Assembly: GCF_026210795.1 (NCBI RefSeq)
Contig: NC_089449.1
Span: 1-64,000, forward strand
Direction of reading: 5' to 3'
Source: Rhizophagus irregularis
Lineage: Eukaryota > Glomeromycota > Glomeromycetes > Glomerales > Glomeraceae
Length of the DNA: 64,000 bases
A model generated the notes under the pieces. It saw nothing but the letters and a program-made list of their open reading frames with translations. It made no database searches and was not told the origin of the DNA. Shown in pieces: positions 22,258 to 31,420 of this stretch (position 1 is the stretch's first letter; every line of letters begins with the position of its first letter). A program made the position numbers and the translations under genes.

Positions 22258-23577
22258 ATGGTCCATACAAGCATTTTTAATATATAGGAATTACTAGAGC
22301 AGATTTTACATTTCTTATTGATAGATAAATCTCTATACTCTGCTCTATTTGTTTGCCGGTCATGGTACAGATGTGCCGTTCCTAGCTTATGGAAATATAT
22401 CAAACTAAAGGGGAATGACCTGAAATGTTACCATTATTTTCCAGATGATTATACTTATCAAGAGAGAGACCGTACTCGTTTGGAAAGATTTGTAAAAATA
22501 ATGTGCGAAAAGCATAAGCCAGCTTATGTCTCGAATGTAACCCATCTAGAAATTACTTATTACCATTCGCTTTCGGATAGAAAAATAAAAAATATTGTGG
22601 ATACATTTCCGAATATAATTCATTTAAATTTCAAAGAAAGTATAGGTTTTGGTAATAGATCACTATTTATAATAGCGGAATCATATCTTAATTTAAGATA
22701 TCTCAATTTGTGGGATGCTGAAGCGATAACCGATAAAGGCTTATGTGCGATCGTACGATCATGCCGTAACTTAGAACATCTAAATATTTCTTACTGCAGG
22801 AATATTACCAATGAATCTTTGTTTGTAATTGCAGATAATTGTCATGATTTACAAGAGTTCCATTTTGCCGAAGCACGTCGGATCACAGATAAATCTATAT
22901 GTTGCATCTTAAACTCATGCCCAAATTTACGTAAATTTGATATTGCATATAGCAAGGGGAAAATCAAAAATGCTAGTACTTTAATGCAGAGATGTCTCAA
23001 TATAGAGTATCTTGACTTTGCTGGTGTTATGGCTTTCTATGATGATGCATTAATTGTAGCTATCATTAGAGCATCTCCGAATTTAAGACACTTAGAGATT
23101 GGTGGTAATGATATTGGTGATGAGGTTACTGAGGCGCTAGCCCATACTTGTCAAAAATTAGAATATCTCGATTTAAGTAGTTGTACATTTATTAGTGAAT
23201 TATCAATCTGCAATGTTATTCGCTCCTGCCCGAAGATTCAGCATCTCAGCCTTGAATGTTGCAATATTACCAGTACCACTATCAAAGAAATTGCTCGTTC
23301 ACGTCCCAATTTAAAATTTCTTGATTTGGAGGGGTGTAGAAATATCAGCAAAGAAGCCATGGACCAGCTAAATCCAAATATTCATATCGAAAATTTTGAT
23401 GAAGATTACTGTTCTGATTCGGAATCTTCTAGCTCCGAAACTGAATCAGAGGATGAAGTTGCCTATAATAATGATGTACCTCCTCCGATAATTACGGGCA
23501 CGGCAGAAACTCCGAATGATTTTATTACTGCATTTAATGATTATCTTAGACAGGTTGGTGGTACTCTGCCGATCTAA
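22258..23577 (+). pseudogene. F-box/leucine-rich-repeat protein with an early in-frame TAG
   Basis: From ATG 22258 the frame is open to 23577 except for TAG at 22285-22287 (codon 10). Just after that stop comes an F-box ([18 protein letters not shown], then [17 protein letters not shown]), followed by about ten AMN1-type Cys-containing leucine-rich repeats (for example [37 protein letters not shown]) to ~residue 370 and an acidic Ser/Glu tail. F-box/LRR proteins recruit ubiquitylation targets. Translation from the ATG would give nine residues. One base change (for example CAG to TAG), readthrough or an internal start could explain it. A T6-CG core and TATATT lie just before the ATG. Confidence 0.75.
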
Positions 23578-23658
23578 CTAGTCTGAAGCAATGATCATTA
23601 ATTAGATTTTTGCTAGGCCACATGCATGTACAATGCTTCTGTACGACAAAAATATAGA

Positions 23659-24285
23659 TTATCTAACCTGTTCTAGACATGGACATTGGTCTGTGCCAGC
23701 CAAATTTTTTACAAAAATTTTGTGCAATTGTTGAGGAGTAACCTTCGGAAATAATGGTAGTCCCTTTCCAGTAAACAGAATTTTCTTTACCCCCATTTCA
23801 CCATATTTCGGTAATATCACGCCTGGATCATCTTCTAAGGGACCGTGAAATTCCTTAAGCTTTCGGAGTTGTGCTCTTACATTCTCATTGACTTCTTCTG
23901 CCCTTGCTTGATTAGAATAACCAATAATATTGAGTTCATCCTGAATTGCTATTATATCCTCTTCCAAATACATAAGCAAATTTAATATTTCACTAAATGA
24001 AACATCTGCAGAAGCTTTATTGCTTCGATATTCTACTTCTAGAACAGGATTGACATCTATACCAAGTTTCTCCTGTATCGGTATTAAATCCCCTACCAAT
24101 TCTAACAACAATTTGTATGAATCAGCAAGTGTTTTCCCCATAAGCTCGGAATCTGGAGGCACTACTAATTCATTTGCATTGCCAGGGCCAATACCGAGTT
24201 TCTTCTGAATAGCTATTATATCCTTCTTCTTATATAAAAACAGTCCATAAAACTGAGCAAGCGTTTCGGGATTATTATTTGCCAT
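23659..24285 (-). CDS. Protein with three internal ~50-residue repeats, unknown function
   Basis: 208 residues from the ATG at 24285. Three tandem units share a core: DIIAIQKKLGIGPG (~22), DLIPIQEKLGIDVN (~66) and DIIAIQDELNIIGY (~113), each preceded by a hydrophobic helix (LFLYKK, LLLELVG, LLMYLEE). The C-terminal third (from ~140) is different and ends CPCLEQVR. No known family was recognised. Its upstream side on the minus strand has TTTTCCGCATTAAATATATT (24303-24322), matching the element's promoter pattern. It is convergent with the F-box/LRR gene. Confidence 0.7.
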   Translation of the reverse strand: MANNNPETLAQFYGLFLYKKKDIIAIQKKLGIGPGNANELVVPPDSELMGKTLADSYKLLLELVGDLIPIQEKLGIDVNPVLEVEYRSNKASADVSFSEILNLLMYLEEDIIAIQDELNIIGYSNQARAEEVNENVRAQLRKLKEFHGPLEDDPGVILPKYGEMGVKKILFTGKGLPLFPKVTPQQLHKIFVKNLAGTDQCPCLEQVR

Positions 24286-24950
24286 GATTGCTATAATAAA
24301 GTAATATATTTAATGCGGAAAATTTAGCGAAGCGCCTTAAGGGCCAAGTCCGGAATACTGATCATCAACCCGGATCACTTCGTTCGAAAGAAGATTTTGC
24401 TAAGCCATAGATTTCTATGCAATGATGTAATGGCCGATCACACGGTCAGTCTGTGAAACATTATTTTTTTTTGCATATATATTCGAAAAAGAAAACATAC
24501 TAACCAGTACCTATATTTTTTCCCCAAACAAATGTGAGAAAATGTAAGGGAGGTCTAGTTGCCTACCGTAAAAGTAAATACTGACGGCAAAAGCATATGT
24601 TATGAAAGGCTGAGGACTTTGGAATTTCGAGATCGCCAGGCGTAAAACCAACTATGTCTTTCCGGTAGATCTACATGTGAAAAGGTAAGAGGATTCCGTT
24701 TACATGTGCTTTCATAGAGCTCTTGGCATCATACGACAATGCTAATCACTATTCTTATCTCCTTAACTTCGGCTTGGCGCTCTTTTTTCCCAGCAAGATA
24801 TAAAGCATGTAGAGGTATGTGGAAGTTCAGCCAACTTTCCGCAAAAAACTTTCCCGTAAAATAACGCAAAATAAGGTATGTATATGCTAGAAGTTATGTA
24901 TGTATGGGAGCGAGTTTTCTCACTATGGACCTTGTATTTAGGAAAGCAAG
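24286..24950. other. Intergenic region, no gene recognised
   Basis: About 660 bp. It contains the minus-strand promoter-like core for the upstream gene, a T9-GCATATATATTCG core at 24463-24483 facing right, and mixed sequence with short frames only. The next gene starts at 24951, which leaves room for a long leader or an intron; I see no convincing splice pair. Confidence 0.4.
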
Positions 24951-25403
24951 ATGTCCGATAAGACCAAGGAATCTGATAAGACCAAGACTCCTGACAAGCT
25001 TGACAAGTTTCTCGCTGGTGGGGATATTACTCTCAACTGTCTCATTTCTGACGAGGGAGTGAACGATATTTTCGAAGTAACGATATCTAACGCTAACAAC
25101 AATAGAGTCTCTTCTCTTGCGGAGGCAATCAGAACCCGTCGTCTAGATCGATTTCAAGATATAGATTCGACCAATTTGGCTTTATATAGGGTCGCATTTA
25201 TAGCTGATAGTGTCATAATCAACAGCTTAAGAAACATCAGTGAATTTGAAGTAGAAGGTGCAATAAGAATGGAACCGCAAGACACCATTTTTACTCATTT
25301 TCCTATACAACCCCAACGTATCTTTGGTGGTGAAAAGGGAATTAATGTTATCGTGTACCCTCCCGCTGAAAGGGTGCCGGAGGTACTAAGCAAAGATAAT
25401 TAG
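24951..25403 (+). CDS. Crinkler (CRN)-type N-terminal domain protein
   Basis: 150 residues from the ATG at 24951. After a repetitive DKTKESDKTKTPDK leader, ITLNCLISDEGVNDIFEVTI, a SLAEAIRTRR helix, NLALYRVAFI and late VIVYPPAERVPEV match the ubiquitin-like header domain of Crinkler proteins in order (typical forms: xxLxCLxxG, LKxxIKxKK, LxLWKVxI, hxVxPP). Crinklers are modular eukaryotic effectors found in oomycetes and, in number, in Rhizophagus; the header is normally followed by a nuclease or kinase-like C-domain. Here the protein ends after the header, so it is a stand-alone or truncated copy. No signal peptide is visible. Confidence 0.65.
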   Translation: MSDKTKESDKTKTPDKLDKFLAGGDITLNCLISDEGVNDIFEVTISNANNNRVSSLAEAIRTRRLDRFQDIDSTNLALYRVAFIADSVIINSLRNISEFEVEGAIRMEPQDTIFTHFPIQPQRIFGGEKGINVIVYPPAERVPEVLSKDN

Positions 25404-25706
25404 ATTTTTTTATCTATATTACATTATCATGTAATAGCGATACAGTCGCAATTTTTATGTATTGTAGGCCAGCTTGGTCCCTTTAGGGCCCTTCCGCCAA
25501 TATTTTTTATTTCATAAATAAAGTATTATTTTATCAAACGTATATGAGAAAGGGTCACGTGTAATGATGCAATGCCTGTGCTACATAAAAACCTATATTA
25601 ATGGCCAGTATTCTCTTTCCCATCCCAGAAATAAAATTTTATCTCACTCCGGAAAGTAACACTATTTTTTTGTCCGAGCCAAATATCCCTATAAAAACGT
25701 AACACT
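25404..25706 (+). promoter_or_regulatory. Intergenic region with promoter-like core for the SAM gene
   Basis: About 300 bp without a gene. T7-GTCCGAGCC (25665-25680) and CCCTATAAAAACG (25688-25700) stand directly ahead of the ATG at 25707, giving a TATA about 15 bp from the start codon. Confidence 0.4.
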
Positions 25707-26919
25707 ATGTCTGAAACTAGTACACCTTATACTCCAGCTTCCACCTCCACTACTGTTGCTGGAAATGAGACGGTCTCGCTGGCTGACGAAATTAAAAAAT
25801 ATGACACGGCCAAGCTTATAGAATATTTGCGGGAACAGAACCTAAACCTTGTGAAGGATGACTTTGATATAATCGAAAATGAGAGAGTGGGTGGGCAAGA
25901 CTTCTTCGACTTGACTCAGGAAGAGCTTCGAGCGACATGGAATGAAATTGGGGCCAGCTAAGAGACTCGTGAAGTTCGCTAAGGAGTGTAAAGATAAAAA
26001 GTTGAGGTCGTTCTCCTCGTACAAGACTAAGAAAGAGTTGGGTGAGGTGCTGGAGAAATATGGGATTGTTAGCGGGGATATAACTCGCATTCCACAGTTC
26101 ATACCACGTAAGTAATATCAGATTAAAGGAGTTCTTTTTTTTTATATATTTCGAGCTCACATATCATAATATAGCCATCCACACTATCAACGAAAGCGCC
26201 CCCGAATTTAAGCTATGTATTGACGACATCCTTCGTAGAATAAAAAATATGGGTCCAGTTGTAGATAGTAACGAAGCTATGCGGTGCGAAAGATATTTCA
26301 ACGATCTTACATACGGCTGTAAGTATTCTCGGCGACTTGGTAATCACACCTCAGGCAAATATAATTGGTGAAGAAAACACAGGCCGTGTCGACTATGCCA
26401 TCAAAAAAATTATCAGCGAGATGCTGGAGGAAATAATTTGCATAACCGAAGGCAAACAGAATCAAGCAACTATAGGTATCTGCCAAAACTTACTACAATG
26501 CCGAAGTGCTTGCGATGTAAGTATAACAGATTCTACTAGCTCGCTCGCTATAGGATGATCATGGGCTATTGCTAACTTACTTCTCTATTTCCCTCAGATG
26601 AATATAAATATGAACAAGAAAAAAAGAAAGGTGGATGATGCATTCGATCCCGACTACGACTACGTCTATGGTATAGTCAGTACTGGAACTGACTGGTACT
26701 TCATTCTTCACAGCACCGAGGGCATCTATAGTACGAGCAGGACCGAGTATCGAATTTCACTTACAGAAAGAAGACGCTCTCAAAGATGATACAGAATTGC
26801 GTAAGAATGTGAAGAGGGTTTTAGAAGTGATCGTAGGATTATTAAAGGATAGAGCAGTAGGTAGTGAGGAACCCGCAACTAAGAAGCGCCGTGTAGAAGA
26901 GATAATCAAGAAAAAATAA
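25707..26919 (+). pseudogene. Three-exon SAM-domain protein with three one-base shifts
   Basis: The gene starts at ATG 25707 with a Ser/Thr-rich leader, then a SAM-like domain (EIKKYDTAKLIEYLREQNL...). Introns are 26108-26174 (GTAAGT...ATAG) and 26517-26597 (GTAAGT, branch-like GCTAAC, CTCAG). The coding sense continues in other frames after about 25950, 26338 and 26765, each time consistent with one extra base in a short run (GGGG, TTGG, GAAAG). Exon 2 carries NEAMRCER and IIGEENTGRVDYAIKK; exon 3 carries KKKRKVDDAF, YGIVSTGTDWYFILHS and a basic C-terminus ending at 26919. I recognise this as an expanded Rhizophagus family of unknown role. Three shifts in one gene suggest decay or sequence error. 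Confidence 0.6.
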
Positions 26920-27104
26920 TTGTATAGGACACTAGCATAGACGTCATGTATCCCGGGCTACGTCCCGAAACTTTGTATTTATTTTTCGCATGTAATAATA
27001 AAAAAAAATTGAATTTTGCAGGAATATATGATAAGCGAAAAATATTTAGTCATGGAACTGCCATTCCAGGACTATAAACAATTTATTTATATCATAATCA
27101 CGCC

Positions 27105-27656
27105 TTAGCAAAATGCTCGCGCTAGAGCCAATATATGTTCTGGCCCTAAAACACTAGTCTTGGTAAATGCATCATATAATGCACCCGGTCTATGCTTCGA
27201 AGGAGTTAAATTTGAATGATGGAGGAATTTCATAAGCACGTCGTTCCTCCAAGTTTTTATCTCTTCTTGCTCCCAAGTTATTCCTATTAACGTAGTCAAG
27301 TTATCAATGGAATAGTTCATTTGGATTAGATTCTGGAGCGAAGATCGTTTATTTTTTTCTAGAGTAAATAGACTCATTCCTCCCATAACAGCAGACTCCA
27401 CACTAATAATAAATTTTTCACGAATATCTGCTCTAATTGCTAAGACAGATAGAGGCGGAATTAGAGCTGGGTGGTAGAAGTCGGCTAAGGGATCCAGCTC
27501 AAATTCACCTACATATATGATTCCAATGTCTTCTAAATAATCTGAGAGTCTATCAACATATTTATAGCCTTCCCGAATCAACTTCTGGAATAGCTTTCTG
27601 TTTGGATCGATCCATCGGCCGGTTAAAATGTTGAGTACTGTTTTTTCCGCGTTCAT
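27105..27656 (-). CDS. Unknown 183-residue protein
   Basis: Starts at ATG 27656 (MNAEKTVLNILTGRWIDPNR), stop at 27105. It is mixed alpha/beta in appearance, with no Cys pairs, no membrane segment and no motif I know. It is divergent from the small zinc-protein gene at 27784 (127 bp between starts) and convergent with the SAM gene. The intact frame, lacking in shadow codon bias, and the intergenic structure on both sides support a real gene. Confidence 0.6.
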   Translation of the reverse strand: MNAEKTVLNILTGRWIDPNRKLFQKLIREGYKYVDRLSDYLEDIGIIYVGEFELDPLADFYHPALIPPLSVLAIRADIREKFIISVESAVMGGMSLFTLEKNKRSSLQNLIQMNYSIDNLTTLIGITWEQEEIKTWRNDVLMKFLHHSNLTPSKHRPGALYDAFTKTSVLGPEHILALARAFC

Positions 27657-27783
27657 AGATGATGATTTATGCTGTGGTATATGATTAATCGTTTACGATA
27701 TACTTTTTCCACCACAGTTCAATTAGGATTTTCTCATTTTGAAATTCGAATTCTATAATGTGAAAGGTGCAAGAATATAATAA

Positions 27784-28047
27784 ATGGAACGTCTTACCTG
27801 TCCCCACATTAAAAAAGATGGAAGTGTTTGTGGCCGTGTTTGCACTCGCTTGGTGGGATGCTCGCTCCACTGGAAATCAGGTGCAAATAATATGCTAAAA
27901 TCTCCATGTAGAATATGCGATAAACCTACATTATCTTATACGGGCTATTGCTCCAAACATGCCAAAAAAATTTATCGTCGTCTTGAAAGGGAAAGGCAAC
28001 TAGAGTCTTATCACAGCCAAAAGGGATGTATTACTCCAGAGTACTAA
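27784..28047 (+). CDS. Small Cys/His-rich zinc-binding protein, relative of the TIR protein
   Basis: 87 residues from ATG 27784. The pattern CPH...CGRVC...GCSLHW, then CRICDKP...GYCSKHAKK, mirrors the TIR protein (YCPY...CNxRC...GCKVH, CKEPGCK...YCDTHAKK), including the shared (Y/G)YC-x-x-HAKK end and a following basic helix (IYRRLERERQLESYH). Two zinc sites are likely. It is internal to the element and so single-copy, unlike its TIR relative. Confidence 0.7.
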   Translation: MERLTCPHIKKDGSVCGRVCTRLVGCSLHWKSGANNMLKSPCRICDKPTLSYTGYCSKHAKKIYRRLERERQLESYHSQKGCITPEY

Positions 28048-28075
28048 CTGGTGCTGTCTTAAACATTTGTCCCAA

Positions 28076-28112
28076 ACTATGTATTTATTTTTTCGCATGT
28101 AATAATAAAAAA
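28076..28112 (+). repeat. Repeated T-tract/CGCATG intergenic block (second copy)
   Basis: ACTATGTATTTATTTTTTCG followed by CATGTAATAATAAAAAA also occurs at 26970-27006 with few changes. Both copies lie 30-60 bp after a stop codon. The block contains the T-tract/CGCAT promoter-like core and also AATAATAAA, which could act as a polyadenylation signal, so either role is possible. Confidence 0.55.
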
Positions 28113-28120
28113 TTTCTTGG

Positions 28121-28147
28121 CAAAACCGTGAACAATGTTCACGATCA
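28121..28147. repeat. Dispersed palindromic repeat GTGAACAATGTTCAC
   Basis: A 27-bp block containing the palindrome GTGAACAATGTTCAC is repeated exactly at 29410-29436, inside the coding sequence of the next gene, with a diverged form near 28775. The first copy is non-coding and lies about 70 bp ahead of the ATG at 28213. It may be a regulatory palindrome or a coding duplication. Confidence 0.6.
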
Positions 28148-28212
28148 GCCAAAATGGCCTACATATTTTTCTGATTTTGAATACTAGCATTATAGAGCAT
28201 TAAAATATTATC

Positions 28213-29866
28213 ATGTCATCTGAACTTGATTCATTGAGACAACGCATCATTGAGCTTGAGGCCGAGAATGCTGAGGTTAAGGCCAAATATATCAAGGTTA
28301 TGGATGAGAATGCAGAGGTCAAGGCTGAGAATGCAAAGTTAAGGTGCGCTTTAGAAGAACATGAAGCTAGGTTCACGAGACTAGAGCAGAGAGATAAAGA
28401 AAAGACCAACCTTATTTCCAAAATGGATGATGATATCAAGGAAATCAAACAATCATCGGCCAACGCAGCTCGTCGGTAACCCCAACAATGTTGTTCGTCT
28501 CAGGTAAACTAGAAAAGATGGCAAAACCATCAAATACATCTGATAGCACATTTAATTCTAATGTATGCAAACCTATTCGCACAGAAACTAAGTCATTGGA
28601 GGTTAAAGAGACGGATGATTTCTTGGATGAGGTACATAAGAAAAGGGTTAGTGATGAGATAAGGCAACGTAACAAAGAGAAGAAAATTCAGCGTGAGTTA
28701 ACTGTCCCTTCCGACTTATCATGTGTTACAGAAACTTCTCTAAGAAATCATGATGAAAACGAAAGTAACACAAAAACCGCGAACATCGTTCTCACGATCG
28801 AAAAGATTTCATTGGAAGACTCGTGCAAAAAATGCTCGAAAGACTTAACGAGCGATGTTTCCCTGCAGAGACCCGGATTCAGGCTTACCTACTGAAATTG
28901 CACGTTTACGGCTCGATTTCACATGATTTCCAGAGGGAATTTATTAATACCGAATTTATTGATAGAGAGCATTCTAATTCTTCGCCTGTCACAGAAGAGC
29001 TTGCCCGTTTATTTCATCAAGCGAGTATAGCAAGGAAAAATTCGATCAAAGCTAAGCAGGAAGAGATTTCATCTTGGGGTCGCTACTCTGAAAGATTCGA
29101 AGATAAGGTCATAAAGCTCAGATCCGAGGATAAAAATCTTAAGGATAAGACAGCAAGGTCCCAGATTTATAATGAAATGAAACCATACCTTTCAGGCGTT
29201 TCTGATGAATATTTGCGCAAGATAACAAGCAAAGCAAGGAAGATCAATAAGCTATTTGGATATGATTACGATCCTATAACTCTGAAAAAGATTAAAGGTA
29301 TAGGATGGCATATGGTTAATCGGGTTACCTATAGTGCTGACAGTATTTCCAGACTCACTAACCTTCAAATTCAATACATTATAGATCAAGTGAACTTAAC
29401 TGTCACCAATAAAACCGTGAACAATGTTCACGATCAGAGTCATGTGACTTCGGAAATGATCACTAGTGACACAACTGCTCCGATCACACTGGGTCGTATA
29501 ACTAGCGAAAAAATCGTAAATGCATCTCAAACCATACCAGCTGAAGTACCAGCATTCTCTCAGCCAAATGCTTCACCAGAAATGATTTCATCAGACATGT
29601 TTCAAGCAAGTGTATCATCTGCATCCCAATCTAAGCCCGATCATTCCTATTTTCGCAACAAGATATTGGATCAATATCCTAATCTATATAGAGAATGTAG
29701 TAGTGAAAATTTTGATTATTATGGGATGACTGATGAGACATCATGCGGGGACTACATCTGCCCATTATGCAAATTAGGTCATGATGATGAAGAAATAGAA
29801 GGTAGGTATAAAGCCGGATCTTACTTTATTAAATGTGAACAGCGTGAAATTGAGATAGTTGCGTAG
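28213..29866 (+). pseudogene. Coiled-coil, lineage-specific family protein in three frames
   Basis: Three consecutive open frames, each -1 to the one before, read as one gene. 28213-28479 is a coiled coil (LRQRIIELEAENAEVKAKY...). 28488-28895 carries VSGKLEKMAKPS and FLDEVHKKRVSDEIRQRNKE. 28823-29866 carries SIARKNSIKAKQEEISSW, the YLSGVSDEYLRKITSKARKI region and a C-terminal zinc-like YICPLCKLGHDDEE...FIKCEQREIEIVA. I associate this order with a large Rhizophagus-specific family of unknown function. The first switch lies within 28443-28479 and the second within 28823-28895. No intron of normal size explains them, so decay, recoding or sequence errors are the options. The C-terminal zinc motif resembles that of the next gene. 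Confidence 0.6.
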
Positions 29867-29974
29867 TCTCATTGCTTCACAATAGTCTGGGAATTTTAAT
29901 CTTTTTTTTTCGAATGAATAGGTCTATATGAGAAAAAAGGGATTTAAATTGTTTGCAGCCATATAAAAAGGAAA

Positions 29975-30481
29975 ATGACTGAGTCTGTTAAAATACTAAC
30001 CGCCGATTATCTGGATTGGCATGCCAAATTAACTGGGTTACCAAGTATTTTGACAGATAAGATTCGTTCCAAATTATACAAAAGATATAAAAAAGAAACT
30101 GGAAATGAGCCATGGCAATTATCAGAAGTGCATGCATCGGAAGCCGGTCTTCTCATAAATTCGAAGCCAGAAAACAAAGTATCCTATTTATCTTCTTCTG
30201 AGCAATGTGAAGAAAAAGGGCCTATCACCTTCAAAGCCAGACCCGATCCAGAATCAATTATCAAATCCGTCTTAGAGCATTTCACATACCTGAAATTCCG
30301 AAATAGCTTTAAAGGGATTGATAATTATAATTTTGCATCACCTCAGCCATGGAGCTCACCATGCCCTATCTGCGATGGAAAGCATGGGAATTATGGATTA
30401 CATGGCGAATGGTATGGAACAGAATATTGTCTTACTTGCTTCACTTCAAGCAATAAATTCAAGTTCGCGATCGTAGCATAG
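29975..30481 (+). CDS. Protein with C-terminal CPICDGKH zinc motif
   Basis: 168 residues from ATG 29975, preceded by T9-CGAATG (29902-29916). The N-terminal helix-rich part has YKKETGNEPWQLSEVHAS. The C-terminal 45 residues hold CPICDGKHGNYGLHGEWYGT, then EYCLTCF, with W/Y between the Cys pairs, and end FAIVA. The same layout (CPxCxxxH, aromatic loop, C) ends the preceding gene and lies inside the primase (CPICDREH...FYC). The shared module could be a DNA-binding zinc ribbon. Function unknown. Confidence 0.65.
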   Translation: MTESVKILTADYLDWHAKLTGLPSILTDKIRSKLYKRYKKETGNEPWQLSEVHASEAGLLINSKPENKVSYLSSSEQCEEKGPITFKARPDPESIIKSVLEHFTYLKFRNSFKGIDNYNFASPQPWSSPCPICDGKHGNYGLHGEWYGTEYCLTCFTSSNKFKFAIVA

Positions 30482-31420
30482 GCCAGTCATGTGAGATCAA
30501 TCATCTGAAAAAATGCATAGTACGATATCTAGATATTTTTTTTCCAAATAGGTAAGTGATGCAACATTCACGACGTACTGCAGTATGAAAGAGTGCCGGC
30601 AAAAAAAAATACTGGAGAAGAAACTTCTGGACAAGACATTATGCAGTTAAGGTGAGTTTACTTTCGGTTATATTGGGTATTTGCAAGGAAGCAACAAGCT
30701 AATAGACAATTTTTTCATTAGGATTTTGAGAATAATATTAGCATCACAGAAGGGGAAGCGGTATAATGCTTCAATTTTTTATCATTTTAAATTAGTTTGA
30801 AGTAGCATCATGTAGCAGTCTTTGATTTGTATTATGTATTTTTTTCTCGTATGATCAATAAAGCAAAGATGCAATTAATTTACAAAATTCAGATATACAA
30901 TGGAGGGATTGTGGGAAGCGTGTATGCTAATATATTTTTTCAATCAATTATTGTAACGAAATCATTGATCTAGAACTTAATAAATGCGCATAGTATATAC
31001 GTCACATGTATCACGGGAACAAGTAGTTGCGCAAAATAATTTATTCTCAAACTTTCTCGCATATTCTCAAAATTCTTACGTATATTATTATTAAAAAGGG
31101 GCCTTGATGATCTTTACATATGGATAGTGTTAAATTAAGGAGAGGAGGTTGATCAGATTTTCGTGATGCGATCATATTAACATAATTTACCCCAAAAGCG
31201 TATTCCAGAATCGATCCTGGAAATTATATAAAAAGGTGAAGTCTTAGTTAGTGAACTTTTTTATCCGCCTTGTGCAAGTAAAACAAAAAAATAACAAACG
31301 AAACTAATCAAATTTACCGTTATATTCATCATTAATATCCACAATCAACCAAACGAGTATATTCCGCAAAATAATAATAAGGTGGGTTTGATTATTGATT
31401 GGCTAGATTCCGGAAGAACG
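30482..31420. other. Intergenic region with a possible tiny spliced gene
   Basis: No long frame. At 30540-30800 a promoter-like T8 tract is followed by a short frame, a good donor (TTAAG then GTGAGT, 30657-30664), an acceptor (TTTCATTAG, 30720) and an open continuation (ILRIILASQKGKRYNA). I cannot identify a start or family. TATATAAAAAGG at 31225-31236 is a TATA-like box facing right. Confidence 0.3.

Noticed and set aside
26302-26337. GTAAGT...CTCAG pair as an intron of the SAM gene
   Set aside because: It would be about 36 nt, shorter than the other introns here (54-105 nt), and family-like residues on both sides suggest continuous coding with a one-base shift.
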